Part shown: in pieces, positions 53,501-64,000 of the stretch | Layout: every line of letters begins with the position of its first letter | How positions within the stretch are numbered: position 1 is the first letter of the stretch | From: Selaginella moellendorffii | Taxonomy: Eukaryota > Streptophyta > Lycopodiopsida > Selaginellales > Selaginellaceae | NCBI RefSeq assembly: GCF_000143415.4 | Contig: NW_003314261.1 | Location: forward strand, 2,674,904 to 2,738,903 | Reading direction: 5' to 3' | Length of the DNA: 64,000 nucleotides | Program-made: the position numbers and the translations under genes | The notes under the pieces: model-generated | The model's database searches: none | What the model was told of the DNA's origin: nothing | What the model saw: the letters and a program-made list of their open reading frames with translations, nothing else

Positions 53501-54698
53501 CAAATGGTGTTGAGGATGCTCTTTCGGCCTTCCAAAGAGCTGCTCAAAGAGGCCAGCCTTTTAGGGTCTTACTCCTCGATATGTGGCTGAAAGGGACGAG
53601 TGCTACTGACTTGGTAAAGAGTTTACAAGAAAATCCAAGCTTGATCCAGAGCCGGAGCACAGCGAGACCCCTCAGTGGTGTTAGCAGCAGTTCACAGACT
53701 ATACACTGTAATAGGCTGTGTAACGGAGACCATGAAGTGGAGCCCGAGTGTCCATCGATATTGATACGTGGACACAATAAACTCCCCAATGGAATCATCC
53801 ACAAGCATCGGGGATCACCAGCTCAAAGTCCCAAGTCTCAAGTGGCAGAGCAAAACTTTTCGACGCCAAGCGAAGGTACTAAGTGTCTGGACCAAAATCT
53901 CAAAGACACTCCAATGCTTCCTATTGTCATGCTTACTTCTCTAGAACACTCGGACGCAGCAAGGTACAATCTCTTCATTCTTCCTTTTGCTTATTCATGG
54001 CATACTTCGTGCTTTTTTCCCAGGTGTAAGCAGATAGGTGTTGACGTCCACACATCAAAGCCAATCAAACGAGCTCTATTAAAACGAGCTTTAAATGCCG
54101 CTCTAGGAATTCCCGAAGATCCTGAAATTGTCTCTCATGAGCCACAGGTAATGCAATGGAGTTTTTTGTTTGTCTTGATTTTATGCCTGAATATTTCCAG
54201 GGAAGATCGCTCAAGCAAATCCCTGAGGGACAATCCAAAGGCCTCAAGATTTTGGTAGCAGAAGACAATGTCGTGAACCAGCGGGTTGCAATGACACTGC
54301 TACAGAAGTGGGGACATGCAACCGTTTTGGCTTGCAATGGTAGCGAAGCGGTCGAGCAATCGTCAAAAGAGTTTTTCGATCTCGTCTTGATGGATGTAAG
54401 TTCTTTCTTCTTCTCTACATTTTTGTTTGACACTTTCTTGTGAAAAATCCAGGTTCAAATGCCAATTTGCGATGGTTTCCAGGCCACGAGGGAAATTCGT
54501 GAGCTTGAGAAGAGCAGTGGAGTGAGAACTCCTATAGTTGCAATGACGGCACACGCCATGTCCGGGGACGGAGATCGCTGTATAGCTGCTGGAATGGATG
54601 GGTACATTAGCAAACCTCTTAACGCGAAAAAGCTAAAGGATTTACTCGAGCTAGTTGCTACTGGTACGTTAAGGTTGGATTTAGTCATGTATACATAA
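50576..54698 (+). CDS. membrane hybrid histidine kinase with two receiver domains
   Basis: Fourteen exons: 50576-50797, 50923-51366, 51473-51767, 51825-51949, 51999-52178, 52233-52481, 52554-52806, 52875-52979, 53031-53103, 53170-53413, 53476-53963, 54024-54147, 54201-54395 and 54453-54698; 1080 aa. A first TM (about 64-90) and second TM ([19 protein letters not shown], about 338-360) enclose a roughly 245-residue sensor starting [13 protein letters not shown], which resembles a Cache-type rather than a CHASE domain. A HAMP (about 363-425) follows. The H-box [15 protein letters not shown] carries the phospho-accepting His at about residue 474. ATPase boxes are [20 protein letters not shown] and GGTGLGL. 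The first receiver (VLVVDDN...LLLDMWLKG) contains a long insert; the second (KILVAEDN...[17 protein letters not shown]) has its acceptor Asp at about 999. Ligand unknown; it should feed a phosphorelay to HPt proteins. Confidence 0.9.
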
Positions 54699-57055
54699 CC
54701 TCGTTAGCTAGCTTTGATTCCTTATAGCTCAAGAAATTTTGTTTCTACTTTGTAATATATTTTATATATATATAAATATATATATGCAAATTATTTTCTG
54801 TAAGCCACTTTGATTCTTTCCACAGAGGTCACAACAATTCTGGCAGAGATTCCAAATGACATGAGTGACACTTATCTATATCCAAAGAATTGTAATTTCC
54901 ACTCCTTCATTATCATTGCACAAATCTCAACTCTCAACACTATAAACTTTGCAAATTGCTTGAGATGCTCAGCAGCTGATGTCATGGTCACTAAAAAATG
55001 TTAGTCACTTGCTCCAAATATGACATGGTTAATAAATTTCTTCCATAGCATAAGAAAAGAGGGAAATCTCCATCTTCTCTCTTTTTTCTCTTTAAATGTA
55101 TAAGTCATACATGCTTACTATTTCCGTTATCCCTGTTTGGCACACTAAAATGTGGCAAAATTGTGCTTGATATTAAGAGAACTCTCCCATTAAAAGTAAA
55201 GGCTTGACATTTTGTTGAACATACTATCATTGAGTATAGACAACCCTTGGAAGTGTCAATGGCAGTAAGTCCTCATCCTCTTAAGAGGCTTAAGCAATTT
55301 AAAGCATTTAAATAGCTAAAGCCTAAGGAGCTACAATGACAGCAAATCCTCATCCTCGAGGCTTAAGCAACTTAAAGCATTTAAATAGCTCAAGCCTAAG
55401 GAGCTGTGGAAGGAGAGATTTTCTAGAGTTTTCATAGTGGCTGGAGTAGCAGTAGCAGCAAAAACAATCACCATTGTTTCATCCACCAGAGCTCTATTTT
55501 TGATAAATCATAATAATAAGAACAATAGAGAGAGAAGGGGAGAAGATTCAACTTCAAGATTATTGTAGTTGAGGTTGTGGTCAAGCAATAACTATATGCA
55601 AATTGATTGTTGGTGTGATATGCTCTACTAAGAAAGTTGTGCCTTGGATGCAATTGTGCTCTTAGCCATTCTCAGCACTCCAAACACTCTATGGAAAATC
55701 CAAACAAAGAAATTAATGTATGGAATACAAAAAGCTGTGTATATCCAATTAGTCTAAAAATTTTATTTTATATATAGGAGTAAATGGTTTGAATTGAAAC
55801 CAACTTGACAGTTATCAAAATTTCACTATACTAATAATAGTATATAATATTGTAACTGTATCTATGAACTTTATATCATCACTTCTTCTCATAAAGATAA
55901 AAGGTAATTAGGGTTTTCTTGTTGATGGACGAATATAAAAAAAAGACATTATAGGTGGTGCATCTACTTTTTTATCTTTTTATATGTTTCAATTGTTGCA
56001 TATGTACAATATTTGGAGGATCATTTTATTAAATGTTATGCTAAACACTATAAACTTGCAATCTAACTTGCTACAATACTTGATATACTCATTTTTTTTG
56101 ATAAATAGTTCTTTAAACAAACCAAACTATGTACAATAAAATTAAGAAAATAAACCAACACTCCACTTTGTGTTCCTTGTATGGATAATGATGAAAGTCA
56201 TAGTGTTGTTGTTGTTCTACTTGTATATTTAACAAATTTTACTTGAACCAATGGAAAACTCCTCATCAGATATTGATCCTAGAACTTAATATTGATAACT
56301 TTTGACCTCACCTCTATTGGTAATATAGGATTACAATCATATATAAATTTATATTGTGAAGCACTAATGGAAGTTTACATCTTTATAATATATGTATATC
56401 AGAGAGATGATATATAACCATCTTAATCCAAATATTGAAAGTTCATATACTTTGTGATCATCCCCTTATTCTATAGTTATATTTAGTATTCATTTTACCT
56501 TTTTTAAAAATATCATAAATAAATCCCAATTTATTCTGCCTTTTATAAAAATAATTAGATTCATACTATAAGCTAGCTTTTAATTTATCTTAGATATAAT
56601 TATAAAGGTTTTATGAAGATTGGAGTTATACCAATTTTTTGCACATTACTACATATAAAAGTGTGAAACTCCCATGGAATTATTGACTTATATAGTATAG
56701 TAAACATGATAACATGAGAACCACAAGCCATAACATTATCATCAATTTATGAAATCTTGATGAATTAAATTAACTTTACCTTTAACCACCGTGAAAATGA
56801 AGGACTTCAAAACCTAAATATAGCAAATTGCTACCATTCACAAAAAAATCAACACAAAAACATTTGCATTAACACAATCAAAACGTTAAAAGTAACAATG
56901 TGTGGCTTTTTATAACACAAGAACAAGCGAAAATAGGAAATGCAATAGACATTAATAGGAAGAACATATCTGAATGACAAAACACTACCTGTCAATAAAT
57001 AATAGATTAGGGCGAAACTAAAACTCATGAAGCGATGTGACGACCGAGGGGCGTG
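54699..57055. other. AT-rich intergenic DNA
   Basis: About 2.3 kb with no gene. It contains a (TA)-rich tract at 54760-54786 and a two-copy tandem repeat at 55257-55405. Confidence 0.7.
55257..55405 (+). repeat. two-copy tandem repeat
   Basis: Units 55257-55333 (77 nt) and 55334-55405 (72 nt) share caatg(g/a)cag, cctcatcctc, the aggcttaagca block, aaagcatttaaatagct and aagcctaaggagct, with a few substitutions and a 5-nt indel. Confidence 0.92.
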
Positions 57056-57381
57056 ATGGCGGCGGTGCCTGCCAAGGGGAGGCGTCGGATCATTCGACTG
57101 GGCGTCGAGCACAACAAGAGGATGATTTTCCTCGCGTTGCCGGAAAGCTGGAGCATTCTAGATCTCATGAAGCGCTTGCATCCCCTCACGGGCGTGCCGC
57201 GGCGTCTCCAGAAGCTGATTTTCAGGGGTAGTGTCTTCTTTCTTCTCGTCTTGAATCTGTCGGGGGTTTATGCGAATTAGGGGGCGTGTTCACGATGGAT
57301 CGCCCAGTGTCGCTGGAGCAAGCTGGATTCTTCGATGGATGCAGAATGATCCTGGTGGTGAAGGACTGGACAAACGCGTGA
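57056..57381 (+). CDS. ubiquitin-like domain protein
   Basis: Exons 57056-57227 and 57281-57381 (intron 53 nt) give 90 aa. The sequence follows the ubiquitin fold: RRIIRLGVEHNKRMIFLALP (strands 1-2), SWSILDLMKRLHPLTGVP (helix), RRLQKLIFRGG (equivalent to the QKLIFKGK block), VSLEQAGFFDGCRMILVV (the equivalent of L..xGV.dGs.v.lv). It ends KDWTNA, without a terminal diglycine, so it is not a conjugated modifier. Similar UBL domains occur in BAG-like and scaffold proteins. Splice-like signals downstream (donor near 57441, acceptor near 57523) could add 3'UTR exons or an alternative tail. Confidence 0.7.
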
Positions 57382-57720
57382 TTCTTTCCGTTTCAAGGCA
57401 TCGGGGCATTTGTTTTTTCGGCGATGCCTGTGAAGTCGAAGGTATCTATTCTCTCACTTTTCTTTGTTTTTTTTTTTTTCCTTCCTCTGGAGACTTGATT
57501 TCTTTTTCTTTTGCTCCCCGCAGGCTGAGAAAAGTGGCTCCATACGAGGTACGCCATTGCTTTAGCCAGCAAAGATTTTCCTTTTCTCACGTTTTGGTGA
57601 AACAGAGGTATCCCATGCTTGGAACCAGGTCTGGTTTGAGTTTTTTCGAAGCTAGCTGTTCAATATTTCGATCAATTTCTCTTTGCTTTTTTTTTCACTA
57701 AGAAAAGCTGCTTTGTGTGC
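57382..57720. other. UBL 3' region
   Basis: Contains an intron-like segment (GTATCT donor at about 57441, CCCCGCAG acceptor near 57523) and a second donor-like GTACG at about 57550. No coding frame continues through it. It probably comprises 3'UTR of the UBL gene and leader of the PPR gene. Confidence 0.4.
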
Positions 57721-59268
57721 ATGGGAAAGCGGCTTATAGATTTGCATCTGAGTTACCTCCGAGAGCACTACACCAAGCTGGTACAAGAATGCAAGCACCT
57801 CGCAGATGCCAAGCGCCTCCACGCACAGATCATAGACGATGGGCTCGGGGACGACGTGTTTCTCGCGAACCATTTGGTCACCATGTATGGGAAGTGCGGG
57901 AGCAGTGACGATGCAGCCAGTGTTTTCAGCACGACCTCTCGTCGCAGCATCAGCTGCTGGAACAGGACAATCCAGGCCTTTTGTAGATGCGGGGAAACGC
58001 AGCGAGCTCGACATTTGTTCGACAAGCTGCCGCGGTTCACGACAGTCGCTTGCGTTATACTCATCAGCGGATACGCCCAGAAGAGGCAGCTGCAGGAGGC
58101 CAGAGCTATCTTCGACTCGATGAAGGTGGTGGACTCGGTTGCTTGCACAGCTCTCATGGGGGCTTACGGCAGCAATGGGAATCTGGAGCAGGCCAGGGAG
58201 ATGTTTGATCGGGATCCAAAGCACGACTTGGTGTCCTGGAACGCGATGGTCGACGTTCTCTCCCGGAACGGGCATCTGAAAGAAGCTCGCCAGATGCTAG
58301 ACAGGATGCCAGTGCACGACGTGATCTCGTGGACGGTCATGGTGACGGGGTATGCCCAAGCCGGGCATCTCCGGGAGGCGAAAGAGCTTTATGACAGGGT
58401 CGCGGAGAAGAATGTGGTGACCACCAACGTTATGGTAACAGCCTATGCCCAGCGTGGGGACATGGAAGCCGCGAAGTTTATCTTTGATGGCATGGAGGAG
58501 AAGAGCGAGGTGACTTGGAACGCTATCCTGGAGGGGTATTCGCAGAAGGGAGATTGCGAGGAGGCTATGGATATTTTCAAGCTGATTCCCGTCAAGGATG
58601 TGGTGCTGTGGACGACCTTGTTCATGGCCTTTGTGCACAAGGGAGACTTGCGTCGAGCCGACGAGATTTTCACGAAGATGCCCGAGCACGACGTTCCGTC
58701 CTGGAACGCTCTCCTCGCGGCATACGCGCAGAAGGGACGGGTGGACGAAGCTCACAGCTTGTTTAGCCGGATGGTCTTTAAAGATCTCATCACCTGGAGC
58801 GTGATGATCTTCGGGTATTCACAGCAGGGCGACGGGAGGAAAGGCGTGGAGCTTTTCAGGACTCTGGTTCTCGAGGGATTAGAGCCCGACCACGCATCGT
58901 TCACGGGACTTCTCTTCTCATGCAGCCATGCCGGCCAGTTCGAGGAGTGCTTCCAGCACTTCAAGTCGATCACTGGTGACTTTGGCCTGGCTCCCAACGA
59001 GGACCACTACAACATCTTTGCGGACATCCTCTCGAGATCAGCGCGGCTCGAGGAGGCCGAGGATCTCATCAAAACCATGCCGTTCGAGCCGGACGAAGTG
59101 GCTTGGAAGGCGCTGCTAAACGCTTGCAAGACAAACTCCGACTTGAAGAGGGGACAACGAGCTGCCGAGCAAGCAGTCGGGCTAGAGCCTCACAAGTCAG
59201 CATCCTACTTGTTGCTCTACAGCATCATCCACAATGCCCGCAGCAAAGTTTGCTCATCTCATCAGTGA
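57721..59268 (+). CDS. PLS-type pentatricopeptide repeat protein
   Basis: Intronless, 515 aa. The N-terminus has the LVQECKHLADAKRLHAQI motif typical of the first repeats of plant PLS PPRs. About 13 PPR units follow (for example GHLKEARQMLDRMPVHDV, GDMEAAKFIFDGMEEKS, GRVDEAHSLFSRMVFKD). The last P/L/S units (GLEPDHASFTGLLFSCSHAG, then MPFEPDEVAWKALLNAC) run into an E-motif start, KSASYLLLYSIIH. The protein then ends with an unrelated tail (NARSKVCSSHQ), with no E+ or DYW. Function by family: sequence-specific organelle RNA binding. No clear transit peptide is seen. The truncation point is almost the same as in the PPR gene at 37363. Confidence 0.93.
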   Translation: MGKRLIDLHLSYLREHYTKLVQECKHLADAKRLHAQIIDDGLGDDVFLANHLVTMYGKCGSSDDAASVFSTTSRRSISCWNRTIQAFCRCGETQRARHLFDKLPRFTTVACVILISGYAQKRQLQEARAIFDSMKVVDSVACTALMGAYGSNGNLEQAREMFDRDPKHDLVSWNAMVDVLSRNGHLKEARQMLDRMPVHDVISWTVMVTGYAQAGHLREAKELYDRVAEKNVVTTNVMVTAYAQRGDMEAAKFIFDGMEEKSEVTWNAILEGYSQKGDCEEAMDIFKLIPVKDVVLWTTLFMAFVHKGDLRRADEIFTKMPEHDVPSWNALLAAYAQKGRVDEAHSLFSRMVFKDLITWSVMIFGYSQQGDGRKGVELFRTLVLEGLEPDHASFTGLLFSCSHAGQFEECFQHFKSITGDFGLAPNEDHYNIFADILSRSARLEEAEDLIKTMPFEPDEVAWKALLNACKTNSDLKRGQRAAEQAVGLEPHKSASYLLLYSIIHNARSKVCSSHQ

Positions 59269-61079
59269 CGGCATCTTGTTAAGACTTCGCAACAGCGTTA
59301 TAAAACTTACACTCAGCCTTCCCTTTTTTACCAAGAGTCAAGAGTCAACGCCCAAGACTCTAGTTTTGCGATGGCGCATTAGTCAAACTTCACAACATTT
59401 CACATTTGTTATAGGTGAGAGCTTAATATTTGAAGAGATTGAGCTCATTTACAATCACTTCAGGCATCGATCTTACCCTTGCACACAAAGTGCCACAAAA
59501 CTGTTCCTAAATTATGCTCAGGAAACCTTGATTCGTAAATAGGTAATCTTGTTCCTAAGAAAATTTACCTGGAATCGTCCACAACACACTGGGTGACAAA
59601 CTACGCCTCAACTTTGACGGCCTTCAAAAGCTGTTTTACTTTTTCATAGAATGATAAAACATTCATTTGAACTTCCATTCCTAGTGCCAGTGCTGTATGA
59701 GATGGCCCTACCTACCAAGACGCATCACCCTTGTGGGTCCATTTTTTTCAAATTGCATATTAGCCGTCCTTCCAATATCTTGATGTTCAGGTGGGATGGT
59801 AAAACATGATGCTTAAGACTGAGAAGGGATTCTTGAAGTGCGTGTCCATAGTTCTGAAAGATGAGAAGTAGACATTGTAGATAGCAATGCTGCTCAATGA
59901 TGAATTAGCCAAGGAAGTGTTACATAAAGTTAGAAGTGCCATGCTTAACAAAAAACTTAGCTGTGAGAAAAAATTTCTGGGATTAGACTATTTACAAATA
60001 AAAAATATTTAAAATTTATAACATTTTTCATATGTTCTTTTTGTTACATATGAAAAAGACTTACAATATAAGTTCTATTTGGGTAAATTTTTATATGTTT
60101 AAACTTATTGGTAAAACTTTAACAGATTTATATTGTAAATCTAGCATATATTAATCATTTTCATACCATTTTTGCACATTAGCTAATAACATTTTTTTTA
60201 GTATTCTTCATTGTTATTATATAAAAATATTGTTTAGAAATTTGTATCCCCTTTTATATATGACATCAATAAAAATTATTATAGAGTTAAAAAAGTTCTT
60301 TAATACTCAAAGTAAAACTACATATTAACTGTGGCTAAAATCTGAAAATAAAATCACAAAATAAAACTTAATAGAAAATATATATTAATATATAAAAATA
60401 TATTATCTACAAAGAAAAGAGACTAGGTATGTGGGAATAAGTAATTATAAAATAATTATTCAATTATACACTTTTAGACATTTAATACAATATAAAAACT
60501 GTAATTATAAAAAATTACCTTCTTATGGATTATGCTAGAACCTATATGAGTTTGAAGTTTACAATCATTGACTTCTTCTCTAGATTTATAAGGAAATTAT
60601 CTTTTAGTAATTTGAAAATTATGAATTTGACTATAATATAATAATATAAAAATCAGTATATTGAAGAGTTTAATTTAATAGAGTTCTTAACACCAAATTA
60701 AATATTTTAAATATAAAGATCTTGTAGAGCTGAACTAAATAATTTTAAGTTTTTATACAGGCATTTATAATCCCAGAAATAAAGAAGGAATAATATTTTA
60801 CTTTATTGGTTTAGTATTTAACTAAAATGATATCTCTAGTAGTATTATTTTTATTTTATAAAAAACATATAAGAATCTCAATAACTTATAAAAATTCCAA
60901 ATATTCAAGTATTAATTAACAAGGTAAATGAAAATTATTGAAAGATTTATGTACTTAATTATAATTCTAGATAAGAACGTTTGAAGTTTTAGTGAATGAA
61001 TATATTATTCATCATTTCTTGGATATGAGATTTTTAAAAAAATATTATAATATTATCATTTAATATCTCATTTTAAGTG

Positions 61080-61260
61080 ATTGGGATATAGAAATAAGTA
61101 TATTAATTGGGGTTTAGACCACTTTTTATATACAAGAATGGATGGATAAAATTTAGTCCCAAATGGACAGTCTATATACTATAGTACTATAATTAGTATA
61201 TTACCTAGCCAAGGTAATACATGTATATACATATGTATATTTATAAACCTTACACCATCC
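61080..61260 (+). repeat. dispersed AT-rich repeat, copy 1
   Basis: Shares with 63265-63435 the ordered blocks gggatata, atatatta, tatatacaagaatgga, the tatagtactataattagta-like block and acatatgt, in the same orientation with substitutions and gaps. Confidence 0.7.
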
Positions 61261-62924
61261 TCTTCTTTTGAAGATGATAATAAGTTAAATGAAATATTTA
61301 GACATTTTGTTAAGTGATTATAAACTATTACAAGAATTTAAAAATCCAATAGAATCCTAATGTATTAGTTGCTACTTTGTGTGCAATTGCTAAATGCTCA
61401 AACCAACTATGAAACCATAACTTTGAACAAAAGCAAGAGATTTCAAAAACCACTATAGTCCATAAAATGCCATTGCAACAAATGATACATCCTAACTTCA
61501 AGTCTACTTGTGGATAATCCTTTGAACAACTATTAACTTAGACTTATGGCCTTTAGTTAATATCTAAGATCTGTGTTAACTCAGACTTATGACTTCTATC
61601 CTTGTTTAACACCACACATGGGAGATTACACTCACTCTATTTATCCTCCACATCCTCATTATCCCCTCCTAAAAGGAAAAAAAAGTTTTGAAACACTAGT
61701 TTTGTTTGGATTGATTATGCTTGTCTTCACTCTACTATCTATATTTAGCCTTATTTCACTATCGCATTCATTTGACTACTCTACATTAAAGTTGAATGTG
61801 CCATTTGGACTTACTATACTCTCACTCCACGATCTATGTCATTCATCCTCACTCTACCATTATATTCACTTGTCCTCACTCCATCATTGGGGCCAAACTC
61901 CTCCCCATTCCCTTTACCCCCTTCTCCAAAGAAATAAAGTTTAAAGTATCAAAGCAAAAAAGAGAAAATAAGAAAAATTAAGGAAAAACTATTATAGAAG
62001 AAGAAAAAAGTGGATAAAGAAGCATTAGAAAAGTAATTTGTAGTAGTTAGTAATGTAGAAATAAAGAAATCAAAAGAAGGACACGTGCTCAAAACTTAGA
62101 AAATAAAGAACTTCCTATTATAAAATATTTCGTCCACCACAATAAAAGTTAAATATTCACACCACTCAACCTTCTTAACATACAACTCAACATTTGAGAT
62201 GGGAAAATTAATAGAAATGTCCACATTTTTAAAGGAATATATAAACTTTTTAGCAGTAACAATAATACAAAGGTTCTTAGTGGCACTCACAATTAAACAT
62301 ATGCATTCATGAAACTCTAACTAAAGTGACTCAATCCTTGGAATAGAGGAATACTCAACACCAAAACTGATCAAAAACTTTATTAAAGAAACAAAAACAA
62401 GATTCTCAACTTCATGTATATACTTAACATTCAAATTAGTATGAGGAGGATAAAAAACACTCAAATTAACACTAGATTGAGAATGAAAATCATAAAAATT
62501 AAACATGATTGATATGCTAGGAAAAGGAAATATTACAAAAGAGGAAGGAACATTAGGAAATGAGAAGGTGGCTTAAGCCAAAAAAGGTTGGGAAAGAGTA
62601 GAAGGTAAAAAAAAAAGATTAAATGGTAGATTAAAAAATTGACACCTATATTGTGAAATGTCCATTTCATCTTTAAAGCTATCTCTATAATAATTAAGCT
62701 CACTTTAGAATCCATTCAAGTTTATATATATTGTTTTCTCATAAATTTGATCCTCAAACATTCTCCAAGAATTGGACTACATCATCCATAATTCACCAAT
62801 TAGTGTCATTGATCACACTTTATATCAACAGAAATGGTAGAACATTAAGAATAAGACAAGTTATGTAATAATGTCTTATGAAAGTTAGAGACACCAATAC
62901 ACCAAAGACAGGCACAACACTAAA

Positions 62925-63010
62925 AAAGTCGCATATTACAACACCAAAAGTTTGATCCAATGGCCACTAATAAAGTCACATATTACAACACCAAAAGTTT
63001 AATCCAATGG
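62925..63010 (+). repeat. two-copy tandem repeat (47-bp period)
   Basis: Units 62925-62963 and 62972-63010 differ at only two bases (aaagtc(g/a)catattacaac...gttt(g/a)atccaatgg) and are separated by 8 bases. Confidence 0.95.
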
Positions 63011-63264
63011 AACAACATTAGCAGCCTCAAGTGATATATTCCTTAATTGATGACAATGTGGCATAGTAGGAAAAGAGAATGTAATGAAGATCAAAAGAAA
63101 GAAATACAATGATAATTAAATTTCTAGATTTTGCAAAAAAGCTAATACAAATATAAATTTCCAAGAAGAATGAAGAAATAAGAACAAAAAGTAAGATTTT
63201 GACCACTAAAGCAAAGCATTGCCAAAATACTTTGCCTTTAGGGATAAATTACAGTGCCACTTTC

Positions 63265-63435
63265 CTCTACCAATGTGAGTGCTTGGGATATAAGAATAAA
63301 TATATTAGTTAAAGTGTATACTCTTTCTTATATACAAGAATGGACAAACAAAATGGATGGTATATATATTATAGTATTATAATTAGTAAGTTAGGGTATA
63401 TAAATACATATGTTTATTTACAAACATTATATCAT
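63265..63435 (+). repeat. dispersed AT-rich repeat, copy 2
   Basis: Second copy of the 61080-61260 repeat; the shared tatatacaagaatgga block is at about 63335-63350. Confidence 0.7.
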
Positions 63436-64000
63436 ATAATTTTAATATATATAATAAAATTTATTTTAATCTAAATTCTAGAAATACATGTTCTTTATTA
63501 CATATATAGAGGATGTATCTTCATATGTAAAAAATTAAAAATTCTAATCTATATTTAAATTCTAGAAAGTTGTTAAAATTAAAATCCAATTAATAATATA
63601 TAACATAAATAATGTTATAATATACATTATGAAAGAACTCAATAAAATCCAGCTATTTTATTAATACTTTTTAATTCTTACATTATATACATTATCTTAT
63701 TATGTATATAAAAATCTCACTTTTCATCCATTTAAAACTATTATAATAGTAAAAATAAAATAAATAATATAAAAATTGTAATACTATTTTTTAAAAATAT
63801 ATTGATTAATTTATTTAGAATATAATGTTAAACAGCTAGTTTTTAATTGTAACATCACAAAAAAAAAAATACAAATTATTAGTTTTATTTTATAAAAATT
63901 AGAACATTATAAGTATTTTAATTAAATTAAAATTATTTTAAATTTTGTGTTAGATATTTTTTTTATAATTAAAATTAAAAACTTAATTAAAAGTATAAAA

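Larger units (their letters stand above)
59269..64000. other. AT-rich gene-free region
   Basis: About 4.7 kb, very AT-rich, without a supportable gene. It includes long runs of A and T, a dispersed direct repeat pair (about 61080-61260 and 63265-63435) and a two-copy tandem repeat (62925-63010). A somewhat C-richer patch at 61600-61930 has no conserved frame. Confidence 0.75.

Noticed and set aside
54760-54786. TATA-like tract as a promoter
   Set aside because: It follows the histidine kinase stop with no gene downstream for over 2 kb; it is a TA microsatellite.
59500-64000. Possible CRISPR array or satellite in the AT-rich end
   Set aside because: The repeats are few, diverged and not evenly spaced, and the context is eukaryotic.

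Overview
The window reads as nuclear DNA of a land plant. It has many-exon genes with very short introns (mostly 50-70 nt), plant-type pentatricopeptide (PPR) genes, a plastid sugar transporter, a plant kinesin-8, an isoprenylated heavy-metal protein and a brassinosteroid/sterol reductase. Small introns, many PPR genes and some fungal-like intronless genes suggest an early-diverging vascular plant such as the lycophyte Selaginella. That assignment is inference from style and content. No organelle or bacterial operon is seen.

Layout. 1-11.4 kb: the 3' end of a second kinesin-8-like gene (plus strand, left edge), DWF1 sterol reductase (minus), an unrecognised coiled-coil gene (plus), an AT-rich stretch with lectin-like remnants, and a full kinesin-8 gene (minus). 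11.4-14.6 kb: AT-rich DNA, then an intronless 703-aa P-loop protein resembling a family abundant in basidiomycete fungi (Crinkler/RHS-type). 14.6-23.3 kb: a transposon-rich block holding a complete but inactivated hAT element (17660-20101) inserted into an older glutamine-rich reading frame. 23.3-29.5 kb: a large inverted repeat (about 1.3 kb arms) around one copy of an APH-type phosphotransferase-like gene. A second, nonsense-mutated copy lies just outside the right arm.

29.5-59.3 kb is a gene-dense strip: an unrecognised gene (minus) divergent from a LIMR-family membrane protein (plus), a HIPP with a K/E-rich tract broken by an assembly gap, a PPR gene, a small probable plastid protein with a GC-AG intron, ribosomal stalk protein P0, an armless tRNA-Glu remnant, an APX-related peroxidase with a lumen-type leader, a TauD-like dioxygenase (minus), a plastidic glucose transporter, a 14-exon hybrid histidine kinase, a ubiquitin-like protein and a second PPR gene. 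Beyond 59.3 kb is about 4.7 kb of AT-rich, gene-free repeat DNA.

The genes are ordinary, independently transcribed nuclear genes; no cluster with a common pathway is evident. The most unusual content is the fungal-like P-loop gene, the APH-like gene pair with its nested inverted repeats, and the inverted duplication of the kinesin 3' end. Splice sites were placed by hand from GT/GC-AG signals and frame continuity; every multi-exon model below keeps an open frame.
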